This document shows, one piece after another, positions 8,050-16,445 of a stretch of DNA of 64,000 bases. The position numbers and the translations under genes are program-made. Under the pieces are notes generated by a model that was given only the letters and a program-made list of their open reading frames with translations, did not search any database and was not told the origin of the DNA. Source of the DNA: Thermostichus sp047461615 (GTDB lineage: Bacteria; Cyanobacteriota; Cyanobacteriia; Thermostichales; Thermostichaceae); NCBI RefSeq assembly GCF_047461615.1, contig NZ_JANSHI010000004.1, positions 62,001-126,000 on the forward strand. The letters are read 5' to 3'. How positions within the stretch are numbered: position 1 is the first letter of the stretch; every line of letters begins with the position of its first letter.

Positions 8050-9424
8050 GAGGCGAGGAGCGTCCAGCCCGCCTTGCTTCCAGTTCCTGCAGGATCTGCC
8101 GATGGCGCTGCCGGGTAATGGGGTAAAGCCACACCAGCCAAATGCCGCCGATCAAAGCCACTGCCGGCAGGGGGCCGATGGCGAGGCGGATGGCCAGCAA
8201 GGCTGATTCGGGCTGGGAAGGCAGAGGCTCTCCAGCTACCGAAGGGATAAAGCCAGCCCAATCTAGAACTTGCCCCAGGAAAAACAGCCCCAGCCCCAGG
8301 CCTACCTTTTGCAGGAACACCATCAAGGCATAGAAGATCCCTTCCCGCCGCTCCCCGGTTTGCAGCTCGTCCAGGTCAATGACATCTGGCAACATCGACC
8401 AAGGCCCGAGGTAGGCCGTGGCTGAAACCCCTGCTCCTGCCAACAACGCCAGCGCAATCATGAGCTGCTCCTGGCCGGGCTGTAGGAAGAACAGGCCTGC
8501 CTGCGCGATCAACCAGAACCCCGCCCCGATCAGGTACATGGCGCGCTTGCCTAGCCGGGCGCTCAGTCGCGTCCAGGCAAACAGGGTCAGCACGGCAACG
8601 CTCTGAACCGCCAGCACCACCAGGGAAATCCACACCTCGGGCAAGTCCATCCAGAAAACGATGAAGTAGGGGATGATGGTGGCCGTAAACTGAAATGCCA
8701 GCCAGGAACACAGGTAGATGCCGCTTACAAATAGATAGGGGCGGTTGCTGAGGGCCACCCCCAACTGCTGGAGCAAAGGCAGCGGATCCCGCCAGGACTG
8801 ATGCCGTTCCCGCACCCCCCAAAAGCAAAGCACTAGAGGCAGAGTGGAGATCACCCCAAAACAGCTCCCTGCCAGCAAATGCCCACTAGCTCGATCCGGC
8901 AGCAGGTTAACCAAGAGGGGAAAGGTGGCCACCGCAACCATGCTGCCCCCCACCGAGAAAGCAAAGCGGAATTGGTTAAGCTGGGTGCGCTCGTCGTAAT
9001 CCTGGGTCAGCTCCGCCGTCAGGGAGGCATAGGGGATGTTGGCAGCCGAGTAGAAGGCGTTAAACAGCAGCGACACCGCCAGGTAGTAGGCAAACAGAAG
9101 CCCAGTTCGACCGGGAAAAGGGATCCACCACTGCGCTACAAAGGTTAGGCCAAAAGGGATGGCTGAAAACAGGAGCCAGGGGCGGCGGCGACCCCAACGG
9201 CTGCGAGTGCGGTCGCTGAGGAGGCCGATGATGGGATCGTTGATGGCATCCCAAAAGCGGGTGAGGGCGGAGATGCTGCCGGCCAAGCCTGCTGCCATGC
9301 CGACGGTGTTGGTGAGAAAGGGCAGCAGGAAAAAAATGAGGATACTGGCCGTCATGCCCGTGCCCAGATCCCCCACCCCGTAGGCCAGCTTTGTCTGCAG
9401 GCTGAGTTGTTGTCTGGTCATCAT
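8042..9424 (-). CDS. GPH-family (glycoside-pentoside-hexuronide) cation symporter
   Basis: The 460-residue protein has twelve probable membrane segments and begins with the hallmark of the GPH/MelB family: KLAYGVGDLGTG, followed by RFWDAINDPIIGLLSDRTRSRWGRR, in which the Asp residues contribute to cation and sugar binding in MelB. It probably imports a glycoside or related solute with Na+ or H+, but the substrate is not known. Two adjacent ATG codons (9424 and 9421) follow a strong CAGGGGGG ribosome-binding site. It converges on the small secreted protein gene and overlaps its end by 8 bp. Confidence 0.85.
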   Translation of the reverse strand: MMTRQQLSLQTKLAYGVGDLGTGMTASILIFFLLPFLTNTVGMAAGLAGSISALTRFWDAINDPIIGLLSDRTRSRWGRRRPWLLFSAIPFGLTFVAQWWIPFPGRTGLLFAYYLAVSLLFNAFYSAANIPYASLTAELTQDYDERTQLNQFRFAFSVGGSMVAVATFPLLVNLLPDRASGHLLAGSCFGVISTLPLVLCFWGVRERHQSWRDPLPLLQQLGVALSNRPYLFVSGIYLCSWLAFQFTATIIPYFIVFWMDLPEVWISLVVLAVQSVAVLTLFAWTRLSARLGKRAMYLIGAGFWLIAQAGLFFLQPGQEQLMIALALLAGAGVSATAYLGPWSMLPDVIDLDELQTGERREGIFYALMVFLQKVGLGLGLFFLGQVLDWAGFIPSVAGEPLPSQPESALLAIRLAIGPLPAVALIGGIWLVWLYPITRQRHRQILQELEARRAGRSSPLS

Positions 9425-9471
9425 CCCCCCTGGAATGCCAGGATTCCAGTGTAGGGGGTATGGGGATCCCT

Positions 9472-10233
9472 TTAAAGCTCAGGGTCTTCTCCCAGCTCTC
9501 GGAGCCGCTGGGCCAGTCGTTCGGCCCGGGAGCGTTCTAGGTCCGCCCGCTGCCGCTCCATTTCTGCTCTCTGCCGTTCCAACTCTGCCCGCTGTCTCTC
9601 CAACTCTGCCCGTTGCCCCTCTAACTCCGCTGCCGTGGGCAACAATTGCCCTGCTCTGTCGTACCAGCGCACCCAAAAGCGTTCTCGCCCCTCGTAGGAT
9701 CCCCACCACCGACCGATGCTCAAGTCCAAATCGGGCAACAGAATTGGGGGATGTTCCCCAGCGCCTGAGCCGGGGAGCAGCTCATAGTGTCCGCCTTGGA
9801 GCTGATAAACGTTCAACTCACTGGTCTCTAGCTCGAAGGTGACGTAGTAAGGGATCCGCAGCCGCCTTTCATAGAGCTGGAACTTGGCTTGCCCGGGTTT
9901 TTCTTCCCCCAGGTCGTTGCAAATGATCTCCAAGATGAGGACAGGCAAGATATTCCCTTCATCCCAAACCACATAGCTTTTGCGGGCCGTGCCATCCCGC
10001 CAACGAGGAACCCCTAGCACTAGAAACAAATCTGGAACAACGACCTGCCGGGGTAGGGCGTAGTAAAGGCCCATATTGCAAGCCACAAAAAAGTCTTGCC
10101 GGTCTGACCAGTGCAGCAGCAGCGGTTCCCGCAGCAGGGGGTATTGGCGGCCTTGATCCTCGTTGTCCAAGGGAGTGTCATCTGTGTCGGGCAGGTCGTG
10201 CTGGGTGGGCCAGCGATAAGGGGTAACGGTCAT
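9472..10233 (-). CDS. Uma2-family (DUF820) nuclease-like protein with C-terminal heptad repeats
   Basis: Uma2 proteins are very common in cyanobacteria and have a PD-(D/E)XK restriction-like fold; their biological role is unsettled. Here the core shows the expected acidic and Lys positions (VVVPDLFLVLG, then ILPVLILEIICND, then KFQLYERRLRIPYYV). The C-terminus, from about residue 195, is a coiled coil of near-perfect heptads (ELERQRA repeated about five times), encoded by a 21-bp tandem repeat around 9536-9630. I chose ATG 10233; GTG 10260 or GTG 10254, which sit by GGAGG, would add seven to nine residues. The gene lies 39 bp from the end of aspA on the same strand. Confidence 0.8.
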   Translation of the reverse strand: MTVTPYRWPTQHDLPDTDDTPLDNEDQGRQYPLLREPLLLHWSDRQDFFVACNMGLYYALPRQVVVPDLFLVLGVPRWRDGTARKSYVVWDEGNILPVLILEIICNDLGEEKPGQAKFQLYERRLRIPYYVTFELETSELNVYQLQGGHYELLPGSGAGEHPPILLPDLDLSIGRWWGSYEGRERFWVRWYDRAGQLLPTAAELEGQRAELERQRAELERQRAEMERQRADLERSRAERLAQRLRELGEDPEL

Positions 10234-10272
10234 GGTCAGGGGGAAGCAGTACACCTCCACTCTAGCAATGGG

Positions 10273-11676
10273 TCAGGCCTGCATCTGGCTCATCGCCTCC
10301 AGATCCAGTACCTTGGCCACTTCTTCCGGGCTCATCAAGTTGCGCTCCAACAGGATCTGGCGGATGGGCTTCCCGGTTTCCAGGGAGATCTTGGCCACCT
10401 CTGCCGCCTGCAGGTAGCCAATGTAGGGATTGAGGGCAGTCACCAAAGCCAGGGTTCCCTCGGCATAGCTGCGACAGCGATCTGCCTGGGCCTTGATGCC
10501 GCGGACGCAGCGCTCAGTAAAGACGCGCAGGCTGTTGTTGAGGATCTGCAAGCTATGCAGGAGGTTATAGGCAATCAGCGGCATCATCACGTTGAGCTCA
10601 AATTGCCCTGCCTGAGCTGCCAAGGTGATGGCGGTGTCTAGCCCGATTACCTGAAAGCAGACCATGTTCAGCATCTCAGCTATCACCGGGTTGTACTTGC
10701 CAGGCATGATGGAGGAGCCAGGCTGCACGGGTGGCAGTTGGATCTCTTTGAGGCCAGTTTTGGGGCCAGAGTCCATCAGGCGTAGGTCGTTGGCCACTTT
10801 GATGCCGTCTTGGGCCAGGTTGCGTAGGGATCCCGACAGGTGCACAAAGGGAGCCATGCTCTGCATAGCCGCCATGGGATGGGGAGCCGGTGCGAGGGGC
10901 AACTGGGTGTACTCTGCCAGCCGCTGCACCACCTTCTGCCGGTACTGGGGATGGGTGTTGAGGCCAGTGCCCACGGCGCTTCCCCCTAGCCCCAAGCTGC
11001 ACAGGGCTTGGCTGGCCTCCTCGATCCACTGACGATGTTGGGCAAAGATGGCTGCGTAGGCGCCAAAGCTGTCGCCCAGCCGCACCGGCACCGCATCCTG
11101 CAAATGGGTGCGGCCCGCCTTGAGGATGTCGCGAAACTCCTGGGCCTTTTGCTCCAGCGCCGCCACCAGGTTGTCCAGCGTGCCCAAAAGATCCCGCCGC
11201 ACCCGCAGCAAGGCCGCTAGGCGAATGGCGGTGGGAATGACATCGTTGGTGGATTGGCCGTAGTTGACATGGTCGTTGGGGCTGACCCGCTCGTACTTGC
11301 CCTTGGGCTCCCCTAGGATCTCCAAAGCCCGGTTGGCCAGCACCTCGTTGACGTTCATGTGGTGGGAGGTGCCTGCCCCGGCCTGGTACACATCCACCAC
11401 AAACTGATCCCGCAGGGATCCCTGCAGGATCTCATCGGCTGCTTGAACAATGGCCCTGGCCACCTCCACTGGAATGCAGCCTAGCTCGCCGTTGACCTCC
11501 GCCGCCGCCTTTTTAATCAGCACGCAGGCTTCCACGTACTCTGGCAGCGGCTTGAGGCCGCTGATGGGAAAATTCTCCAGGGCGCGGGCCGTTTGAATGC
11601 CGTAGTACACCGACTGGGGCAGTTGCCACTCCCCCATCGAGTCTCGTTCGCTGCGCACCTGTGAAGGCATGGCCAT
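10273..11676 (-). CDS. aspA: Aspartate ammonia-lyase (aspartase)
   Basis: A 467-residue member of the fumarase/aspartase superfamily, which reversibly converts L-aspartate to fumarate and ammonia in the cytoplasm. The N-terminal ERDSMGEWQLP...YYGIQTARALENFPIS is characteristic of aspartase rather than fumarase. The superfamily signature GSSIMPGKYNPVI (residues about 318-330) contains the catalytic serine loop, and TSHHMNVNEVLANRA the conserved active-site strand. Length is normal for AspA (about 470). Two starts are possible, ATG 11676 and ATG 11670. It follows a small gene by 9 bp and probably shares its transcript. Confidence 0.92.
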   Translation of the reverse strand: MAMPSQVRSERDSMGEWQLPQSVYYGIQTARALENFPISGLKPLPEYVEACVLIKKAAAEVNGELGCIPVEVARAIVQAADEILQGSLRDQFVVDVYQAGAGTSHHMNVNEVLANRALEILGEPKGKYERVSPNDHVNYGQSTNDVIPTAIRLAALLRVRRDLLGTLDNLVAALEQKAQEFRDILKAGRTHLQDAVPVRLGDSFGAYAAIFAQHRQWIEEASQALCSLGLGGSAVGTGLNTHPQYRQKVVQRLAEYTQLPLAPAPHPMAAMQSMAPFVHLSGSLRNLAQDGIKVANDLRLMDSGPKTGLKEIQLPPVQPGSSIMPGKYNPVIAEMLNMVCFQVIGLDTAITLAAQAGQFELNVMMPLIAYNLLHSLQILNNSLRVFTERCVRGIKAQADRCRSYAEGTLALVTALNPYIGYLQAAEVAKISLETGKPIRQILLERNLMSPEEVAKVLDLEAMSQMQA

Positions 11677-11685
11677 TTGGCTGGC

Positions 11686-11925
11686 TTAGCTGGCGGGGTT
11701 GGATCCCTTTTCCTGCAAAGCAGCCAACTGCTGGCTGAGGCGCTCGTTGTTTTCCGCCAAGACCAGCACCATGGCTGCACAGGCCAAGTGAACTGCCGCC
11801 CGAAACTCTGCCGAAGTCTTATACTGGGCCAACGCCTCGCTGTCGCCTTCGCGGGGGCTGAGGATCAGTTGGACGGACTTTTGAGCCAGCTCTTTCAGTT
11901 CTCGTTCCGTTAAACCCAGTTGCAC
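11686..11925 (-). CDS. Small conserved-looking helical protein upstream of aspA
   Basis: A 79-residue, soluble, mostly alpha-helical protein starting with GTG at 11925, preceded eight bases upstream by GGGAGGG. The sequence has good amphipathic helices (RELKELAQKSVQLIL; AAVHLACAAMVLVLAENNERLSQQLAALQ). I do not recognise the family. It lies immediately before aspA on the same strand. Good ribosome-binding site and cyanobacterial-looking codon use favour a real gene. Confidence 0.6.
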   Translation of the reverse strand: MQLGLTERELKELAQKSVQLILSPREGDSEALAQYKTSAEFRAAVHLACAAMVLVLAENNERLSQQLAALQEKGSNPAS

Positions 11926-12199
11926 CGCTTTTGCCCTCCCTGTAAACTAGAAGGCTAACTTTGCCCCACCCTCTTTGCCAGCAGGGCTGCCACCTGGCTA
12001 TCCTACCGCAGTTGTTACCCCAATCCAGCAGTATTTTTCCCGTGGGCAAGCCCAAAGCTTCTAGAAAGAAACAGGAAATACCGGCTAGTATAAGTGCAGA
12101 AGCTTCTGCCCTTCTGGCCAATAACAGGGTTTTTTGCCCATTGGCCGGCAGCGGCGCAAAGTAAACTAAATTCTGTTGTTCGTTCAGAGAGAGGAGAAC

Positions 12200-12769
12200 T
12201 TGTCCGTCGAACGTCCACTTGACCCCTCTTCCCCCAAGCAGCGCGCAGAGCTGCCCGCTATCAACGAGCGGATTCGCTTCCCCAAAATCCGTCTCATCGA
12301 TACCGATGGCACCCAGCTGGGGATCATGAGTCCTCAGGAAGCGCTGCGCATAGCAGAGGAAAAGGATCTGGACTTGGTCTTGGTGAGTGACAAAGCGGAT
12401 CCTCCTGTCTGCCGCATTATGGACTACGGCAAGTTCAAGTTTGAGAAAGAGAAAAAAGAACGGGAGGCCCGCAAAAAACAACACACTGCCGAGATCAAGG
12501 AAGTGAAGTTTCGTTACAACATCGGCGAGCACGACTACCACGTGCGCCTGCGGAGTGCCCAACAGTTCCTGGGGGAGGGAGACAAGGTGAAGGCTACGGT
12601 AATGTTCCGTGGCCGCGAGGCACAGCACGCCGAGCTGGGGGAAGAGTTACTGCACCGCTTGTTCAGAGACTTACAAGAGGTGGCGGAAATGCAGCAGCCT
12701 CCCCAGAAGGAGGGTCGGAACATTACGATGATCCTTGCTCCTAAAGCTGCTCCTAAAAAATCAACCTAA
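12200..12769 (+). CDS. infC: Translation initiation factor IF-3, with a TTG start
   Basis: IF-3 binds the 30S subunit, keeps it from joining 50S prematurely and checks start-codon pairing. The N-domain (PAINERIRFPKIRLIDTDG, residues about 19-40), the linker, and the C-domain (KEVKFRYNIGEHDYHVRLRSAQQFL) are all present in 189 residues, a normal length. No ATG exists between the upstream stop and the conserved INERIR motif, so the start must be non-ATG. TTG 12200 follows AGAGAGGAG at good spacing; TTG 12176 is an alternative. In E. coli infC uses AUU and IF-3 represses its own mRNA through that codon, so the rare start may have the same role here. bcp follows after 15 bp. Confidence 0.95.
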   Translation: MSVERPLDPSSPKQRAELPAINERIRFPKIRLIDTDGTQLGIMSPQEALRIAEEKDLDLVLVSDKADPPVCRIMDYGKFKFEKEKKEREARKKQHTAEIKEVKFRYNIGEHDYHVRLRSAQQFLGEGDKVKATVMFRGREAQHAELGEELLHRLFRDLQEVAEMQQPPQKEGRNITMILAPKAAPKKST

Positions 12770-12784
12770 GGAGGGATCCTACCC

Positions 12785-13249
12785 ATGCCCCTTGCTGTTG
12801 GGGATCCTGCCCCGGAGTTTACCCTGCCGGATGCCGAGGGTAGGCCGATTAGCCTCAGCCAACTGCGGGGCCAGCGGGTGGTGCTCTACTTCTACCCACG
12901 GGACAACACTCCCGGCTGCACCAAAGAAGCCTGCGGCTTTCGGGACACCTATGCCGACTATCGAGCCCACGGGATTCAGATCCTGGGGGTGAGCCCCGAC
13001 GATGCCCGCTCCCACCAAAAGTTTGCCCAGAAGCTGCAACTGCCCTTTCCGTTGTTGGTGGATGAGGGGGCTAAGGTGGCCACTGCCTACGGGGTCTACG
13101 GCCCGAAAAAGTTCATGGGCAAAGTCTACAACGGCGTCCACCGCACCACCTTCGTTATCGACCCGGAGGGGAAGATCGAGGCCGTTATCACTAAGGTCAA
13201 GGTGGAAACCCACGCGGCAGAACTGCTCAAGCAGCTAACCGGCTCCTAG
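12785..13249 (+). CDS. bcp: Peroxiredoxin Q / BCP
   Basis: A 154-residue thiol peroxidase of the AhpC/TSA superfamily that reduces H2O2 and organic hydroperoxides using thioredoxin-type donors. The peroxidatic cysteine is Cys45 and the resolving cysteine Cys50 in NTPGCTKEACGFRD, the Cx4C spacing of the atypical two-Cys PrxQ type. The start follows AAGGAGG at 12768-12774, somewhat distant from the ATG. The gene lies 15 bp after infC and is probably translated from the same message. No signal peptide is present, so it should be cytoplasmic. Confidence 0.93.
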   Translation: MPLAVGDPAPEFTLPDAEGRPISLSQLRGQRVVLYFYPRDNTPGCTKEACGFRDTYADYRAHGIQILGVSPDDARSHQKFAQKLQLPFPLLVDEGAKVATAYGVYGPKKFMGKVYNGVHRTTFVIDPEGKIEAVITKVKVETHAAELLKQLTGS

Positions 13250-13324
13250 CCTTTGGAGCTCAGCAGAGTTTTTGCTGGTGGATCCCGCCCCAAGCAAGGA
13301 AAGCGATTCCCCTTGGGCTAGACT

Positions 13325-15202
13325 GTGTCCCGGCGCACCCGCACCACCAAGTCAATCCACGACAGCTACCAGATCCTAGGCTTGGCTGGACAAGGACAGT
13401 ATGGGCGAGTCTTCTGCGCCCGGCCCCGCCAAGGAGGGAAGCTGGTGGCTCTCAAGGAGCTGCCGCTGGAGCGCTTTCCCACCCCTAACCTACTGCGGGA
13501 GCTGCGCTATCTGCTGACGTTAAACCACCCCAACATCACCCGCTGTTACGCCCTGGAACATGCCCGCGAGGGGCGCTATCTGGTGTTGGAGTACTGCGAG
13601 GGAGGTACCCTGCGGGAGCTGATCAACCAGGTGGAGCAGGGGCTGTGGCTGCCCGTCAAGCTGGTTTTGGGCTTTGTGGATCAGATCCTGGCTGGCCTAG
13701 ACCATGCCCATGGGCAGGGAGTCATTCACTGCGATGTAAAGCCCGAGAACATTTTGCTTAAGCCCACGCCCCAGGGCTGGCAACTGAAGTTGACCGATTT
13801 TGGCATTGCCCGCCAGCCGCAGCCAGTTCCTCGGGAGAGCGCTGCTACCGGCTCACCGGCCTACATGGCTCCCGAGCGGTTCTACGGTCAGTTTAGCCCT
13901 GCCTCGGATCTCTATGCGGTGGGAATCATCCTGCTGGAGCTGTTGACGGGCCGGCGGCCCTTTTCCGGATCTCCCCCCCAGTTGATGCACGCCCACCTCA
14001 ACCAGCGGTTTGTCTGTCCGGAGGGGATCCCGGCGCCTTTGCAGGAGGTGCTAGAGGTGGCTTTGCGCAAGCTGCCCCTGCGGCGGTTCCGCACAGCAGC
14101 GCAGATGCGTTCGGCCCTGGCGGCGGTTGCCCAGAAGTGGCAAGAGCCAGCTGCCTGTTGGGTTGGCCCGCGCCTGCTGCGCCAGTCCCCCCCCGGGGTT
14201 CAGGTTTGGGATCTGCCAGCCAACGGCGGCTTGCAGAAGTTTTATGTCTGTGAGGATCCCAGCGGCTGCCGTTCCCCCCTGCTGCTGCGAGTTACCCCCC
14301 AGAGCTTAGAGTGGCTGGAACTCCAGACCCTTGCCCTGGGGGCGCCGCCGCTGGCCTGTTTTCCCTTGGCCGAGCCCCTGCAGGAGGTGGTGTTCCTGGG
14401 GACTTTTCCAGAAGCCCTGGCTGTTTCCAAAAGTAGCCTTCTGCACCTCAGTCCCACCCGCATCCGCACCCTCCTGAGTTTTGAGGAGAGGTGGCAAGCC
14501 ACCTGGCTAGAGGAGCGCCAGGAGCTCATCTGGGCCACTGCCAAGGAAATTGGGGCAGTGCAATGGCTGCCAACTGGGCCAACTGCAGCTCAACCTTTTC
14601 CCGAGTTCCACTGCTACTTCCGCTGGCCTTGGCGGGTGCCAACGGGATCCCTGCCCCGTTTACTGGCCCTCTCGGAGCAGCTGGTGCTGCTGGTAGGGCG
14701 GGGACGGCAATGGGTGGACATGAGCGTGTTGCCCTATCCAGGAGTTGGGCAGACGGGAGTGCAGCCGCTTTGCTATCGCCTGCCGCTAGATCCCCGAGGG
14801 GAGGTGCTCAGCTTGGGAGAACGGCTGCTATTCGCCCCCAGCGAGGGCGGAAGACAGGGCGGCTGCCCCCACCTTGGCGTAGTCCAGCTCAACCCGCTGC
14901 GCCTGCGCCGCTGGTTTTTAAAAGGGTGGCCTGTCCAGATGGCCAAGGCCCCTTGGGGCGTGCTGCTGCTGTGTCAGGAGGGGGAGGGGTTCTTGTCCCT
15001 CTGGCTGTACAGCAAGGGGGGGGATCCCTTGGCTCAGGTGGCCGTGCCCGCCGCCTCCAGAGTGTTGCAGGTGGGAAAAAAGGGACGGGTCTGGCTGCAG
15101 GTGCCCAAGGCCGGGGAGCTGCAGCGCTTTGAGCTATGGCAATTGGATTTCAACCGGTTGCCAGGGGAGGGCCATGCTGCCCGAGTAATTCCCTTGGACT
15201 AA
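13325..15202 (+). CDS. Serine/threonine protein kinase with a non-RD catalytic loop and an unknown C-terminal domain
   Basis: The 625-residue protein begins with a eukaryotic-type kinase domain (residues about 14-275): glycine loop GLAGQGQYGRVF, ATP-binding Lys44 in VALKEL, catalytic Asp137 in HCDVKPEN, DFG in LTDFGIA, and the APE-like segment MAPERF. The residue before the catalytic Asp is Cys136 instead of Arg, which marks a non-RD kinase, a variant I recall from other cyanobacterial kinases. Residues about 275-625 have short beta-rich segments that may be a propeller-like sensor, with no transmembrane segment evident, so the kinase is probably cytosolic. GTG 13325 is the likely start. Substrates are unknown. 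Confidence 0.85.
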   Translation: MSRRTRTTKSIHDSYQILGLAGQGQYGRVFCARPRQGGKLVALKELPLERFPTPNLLRELRYLLTLNHPNITRCYALEHAREGRYLVLEYCEGGTLRELINQVEQGLWLPVKLVLGFVDQILAGLDHAHGQGVIHCDVKPENILLKPTPQGWQLKLTDFGIARQPQPVPRESAATGSPAYMAPERFYGQFSPASDLYAVGIILLELLTGRRPFSGSPPQLMHAHLNQRFVCPEGIPAPLQEVLEVALRKLPLRRFRTAAQMRSALAAVAQKWQEPAACWVGPRLLRQSPPGVQVWDLPANGGLQKFYVCEDPSGCRSPLLLRVTPQSLEWLELQTLALGAPPLACFPLAEPLQEVVFLGTFPEALAVSKSSLLHLSPTRIRTLLSFEERWQATWLEERQELIWATAKEIGAVQWLPTGPTAAQPFPEFHCYFRWPWRVPTGSLPRLLALSEQLVLLVGRGRQWVDMSVLPYPGVGQTGVQPLCYRLPLDPRGEVLSLGERLLFAPSEGGRQGGCPHLGVVQLNPLRLRRWFLKGWPVQMAKAPWGVLLLCQEGEGFLSLWLYSKGGDPLAQVAVPAASRVLQVGKKGRVWLQVPKAGELQRFELWQLDFNRLPGEGHAARVIPLD

Positions 15203-15327
15203 CTTGGCCCAGGGAAAGTCCTTAAAATCGTACTCTAACCTGGCCTCGGCGTGGCCAGCTGCCGCCCTTTGGGATTCCAGTGGATTTTGCCCTGCTTTCT
15301 GGTAGTGGTTGCGGAGGAAGCTTTGCC

Positions 15328-16407
15328 ATGAGTCAGCATTTGCCTGAACCCTCCCCCAGCGGGTTGCTGGAGCAGCTGCGGCGCAGGGAGGGAGGGTGGT
15401 TGGACTGGGCCAAGGCCTGCCAAAGCTTGCAGCACCAGAAAATGACCCCCCAGGCCATCTTTGAGGCCACGGGGCTTGAGCCTGCCCAGCAAAACCAGAT
15501 GGTTGTTGCCGCCCAGGTCTACGAGGGAATGGCCAAGGCAGGCGCCAGCGCGGCCCTCTTGGAGCACTTTGCCCAGCGAGGTAGCGACATCCTCTACGAG
15601 CTGCGCATCCTCTCCCCCAAGGATCGCATCCGGGTAGCGGAGCTGGTGGTCAGCCGCAACCTAGGTGCCGGGGAGGCCCACGAGATTGCTCGGGCTGTGA
15701 AAAGCTATGCCCAACTGCAGCAGCTTCCGGAAGGGTTTACGGATCACCCCGGCGATGCGGTGGCCTATCAAGCCTGGAAGACTGCCCAGCAAAGCCGCGA
15801 TCTGCAGGAGCGGACACGGGCCATTGGCCGGGCTCTCCAGTATGTCCACAGCGAAACCGCCCGCCGCCAGATCGAGCAGCTCCTGACGACGCTGGCTCTC
15901 GGCTCCCGGCGCAAGCTCTTGCCCAGGCTGTCGGTATTTCGCCCGGAAGAGGAGTTGCCTCGCTTGTTGCCCGTGGCCGGATCCCTGCCGCTAGCCACCG
16001 CCACTTGGGAAGGGATCCCTCCTGCTGCACCGCAGGGGCCTTTTGGCTGGGTCAGCAGTGCCGCTGGACAGATGTGGATAGCTTTGCCCGCTTGGCCAGC
16101 CCTTCAGAGGGCCGCTGATCCCGTGGCCCTGCAGGTGGAAAATCAACTCCTGGGATCCCTCTTGGACCAGCCGGTGGCCGCTGAGGAGGAGCGGGATCCC
16201 GTCCTGCTAGTGGTCGATCGCGCCGTTCGCACCTGGGAAGGGAGAGCGGGGGTTTTTCTAGTGGATCGGGAGGGATGGCTCTCCCTGGAGTGGATCGACG
16301 AGGACTTGCCCCCCTCTCCCCCCTTGGGTCAAGTGCTAATGGCCATACGCCCGCCCCGCATCTTCGATGAGGAGGTGGCCCAAGATCCCTGGCAGCTAGA
16401 GGAGTAA
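15328..16407 (+). CDS. raf1: RuBisCO accumulation factor 1 (Raf1)
   Basis: Raf1 is a dimeric chaperone that brackets and stabilises RbcL dimers during assembly of form IB Rubisco. The 360-residue length and the two-part layout match the family: an N-terminal helical domain (residues about 20-190, including GWLDWAKACQSLQ, EATGLEPAQQNQMVVAAQVY and YELRILSPKDRIRVAELVV), a flexible linker, and a C-terminal beta-domain (about 215-355) used for dimerisation. The ATG at 15328 is favoured by GGAGG nine bases upstream and because the family sequence begins there; the frame is open 48 bp further upstream. No Rubisco gene lies in the window, as is usual for raf1. Confidence 0.92.
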   Translation: MSQHLPEPSPSGLLEQLRRREGGWLDWAKACQSLQHQKMTPQAIFEATGLEPAQQNQMVVAAQVYEGMAKAGASAALLEHFAQRGSDILYELRILSPKDRIRVAELVVSRNLGAGEAHEIARAVKSYAQLQQLPEGFTDHPGDAVAYQAWKTAQQSRDLQERTRAIGRALQYVHSETARRQIEQLLTTLALGSRRKLLPRLSVFRPEEELPRLLPVAGSLPLATATWEGIPPAAPQGPFGWVSSAAGQMWIALPAWPALQRAADPVALQVENQLLGSLLDQPVAAEEERDPVLLVVDRAVRTWEGRAGVFLVDREGWLSLEWIDEDLPPSPPLGQVLMAIRPPRIFDEEVAQDPWQLEE

Positions 16408-16445
16408 GCAGCGGCTCTTTTCACGCGGCCGCTAAGAGGGGCCCT

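Noticed and set aside
11819..12628. Long minus-strand open frame (269 codons) across infC
   Set aside because: It lies antisense to infC, has no recognisable motif and mirrors the codon pattern of the real gene; infC on the plus strand is certain.
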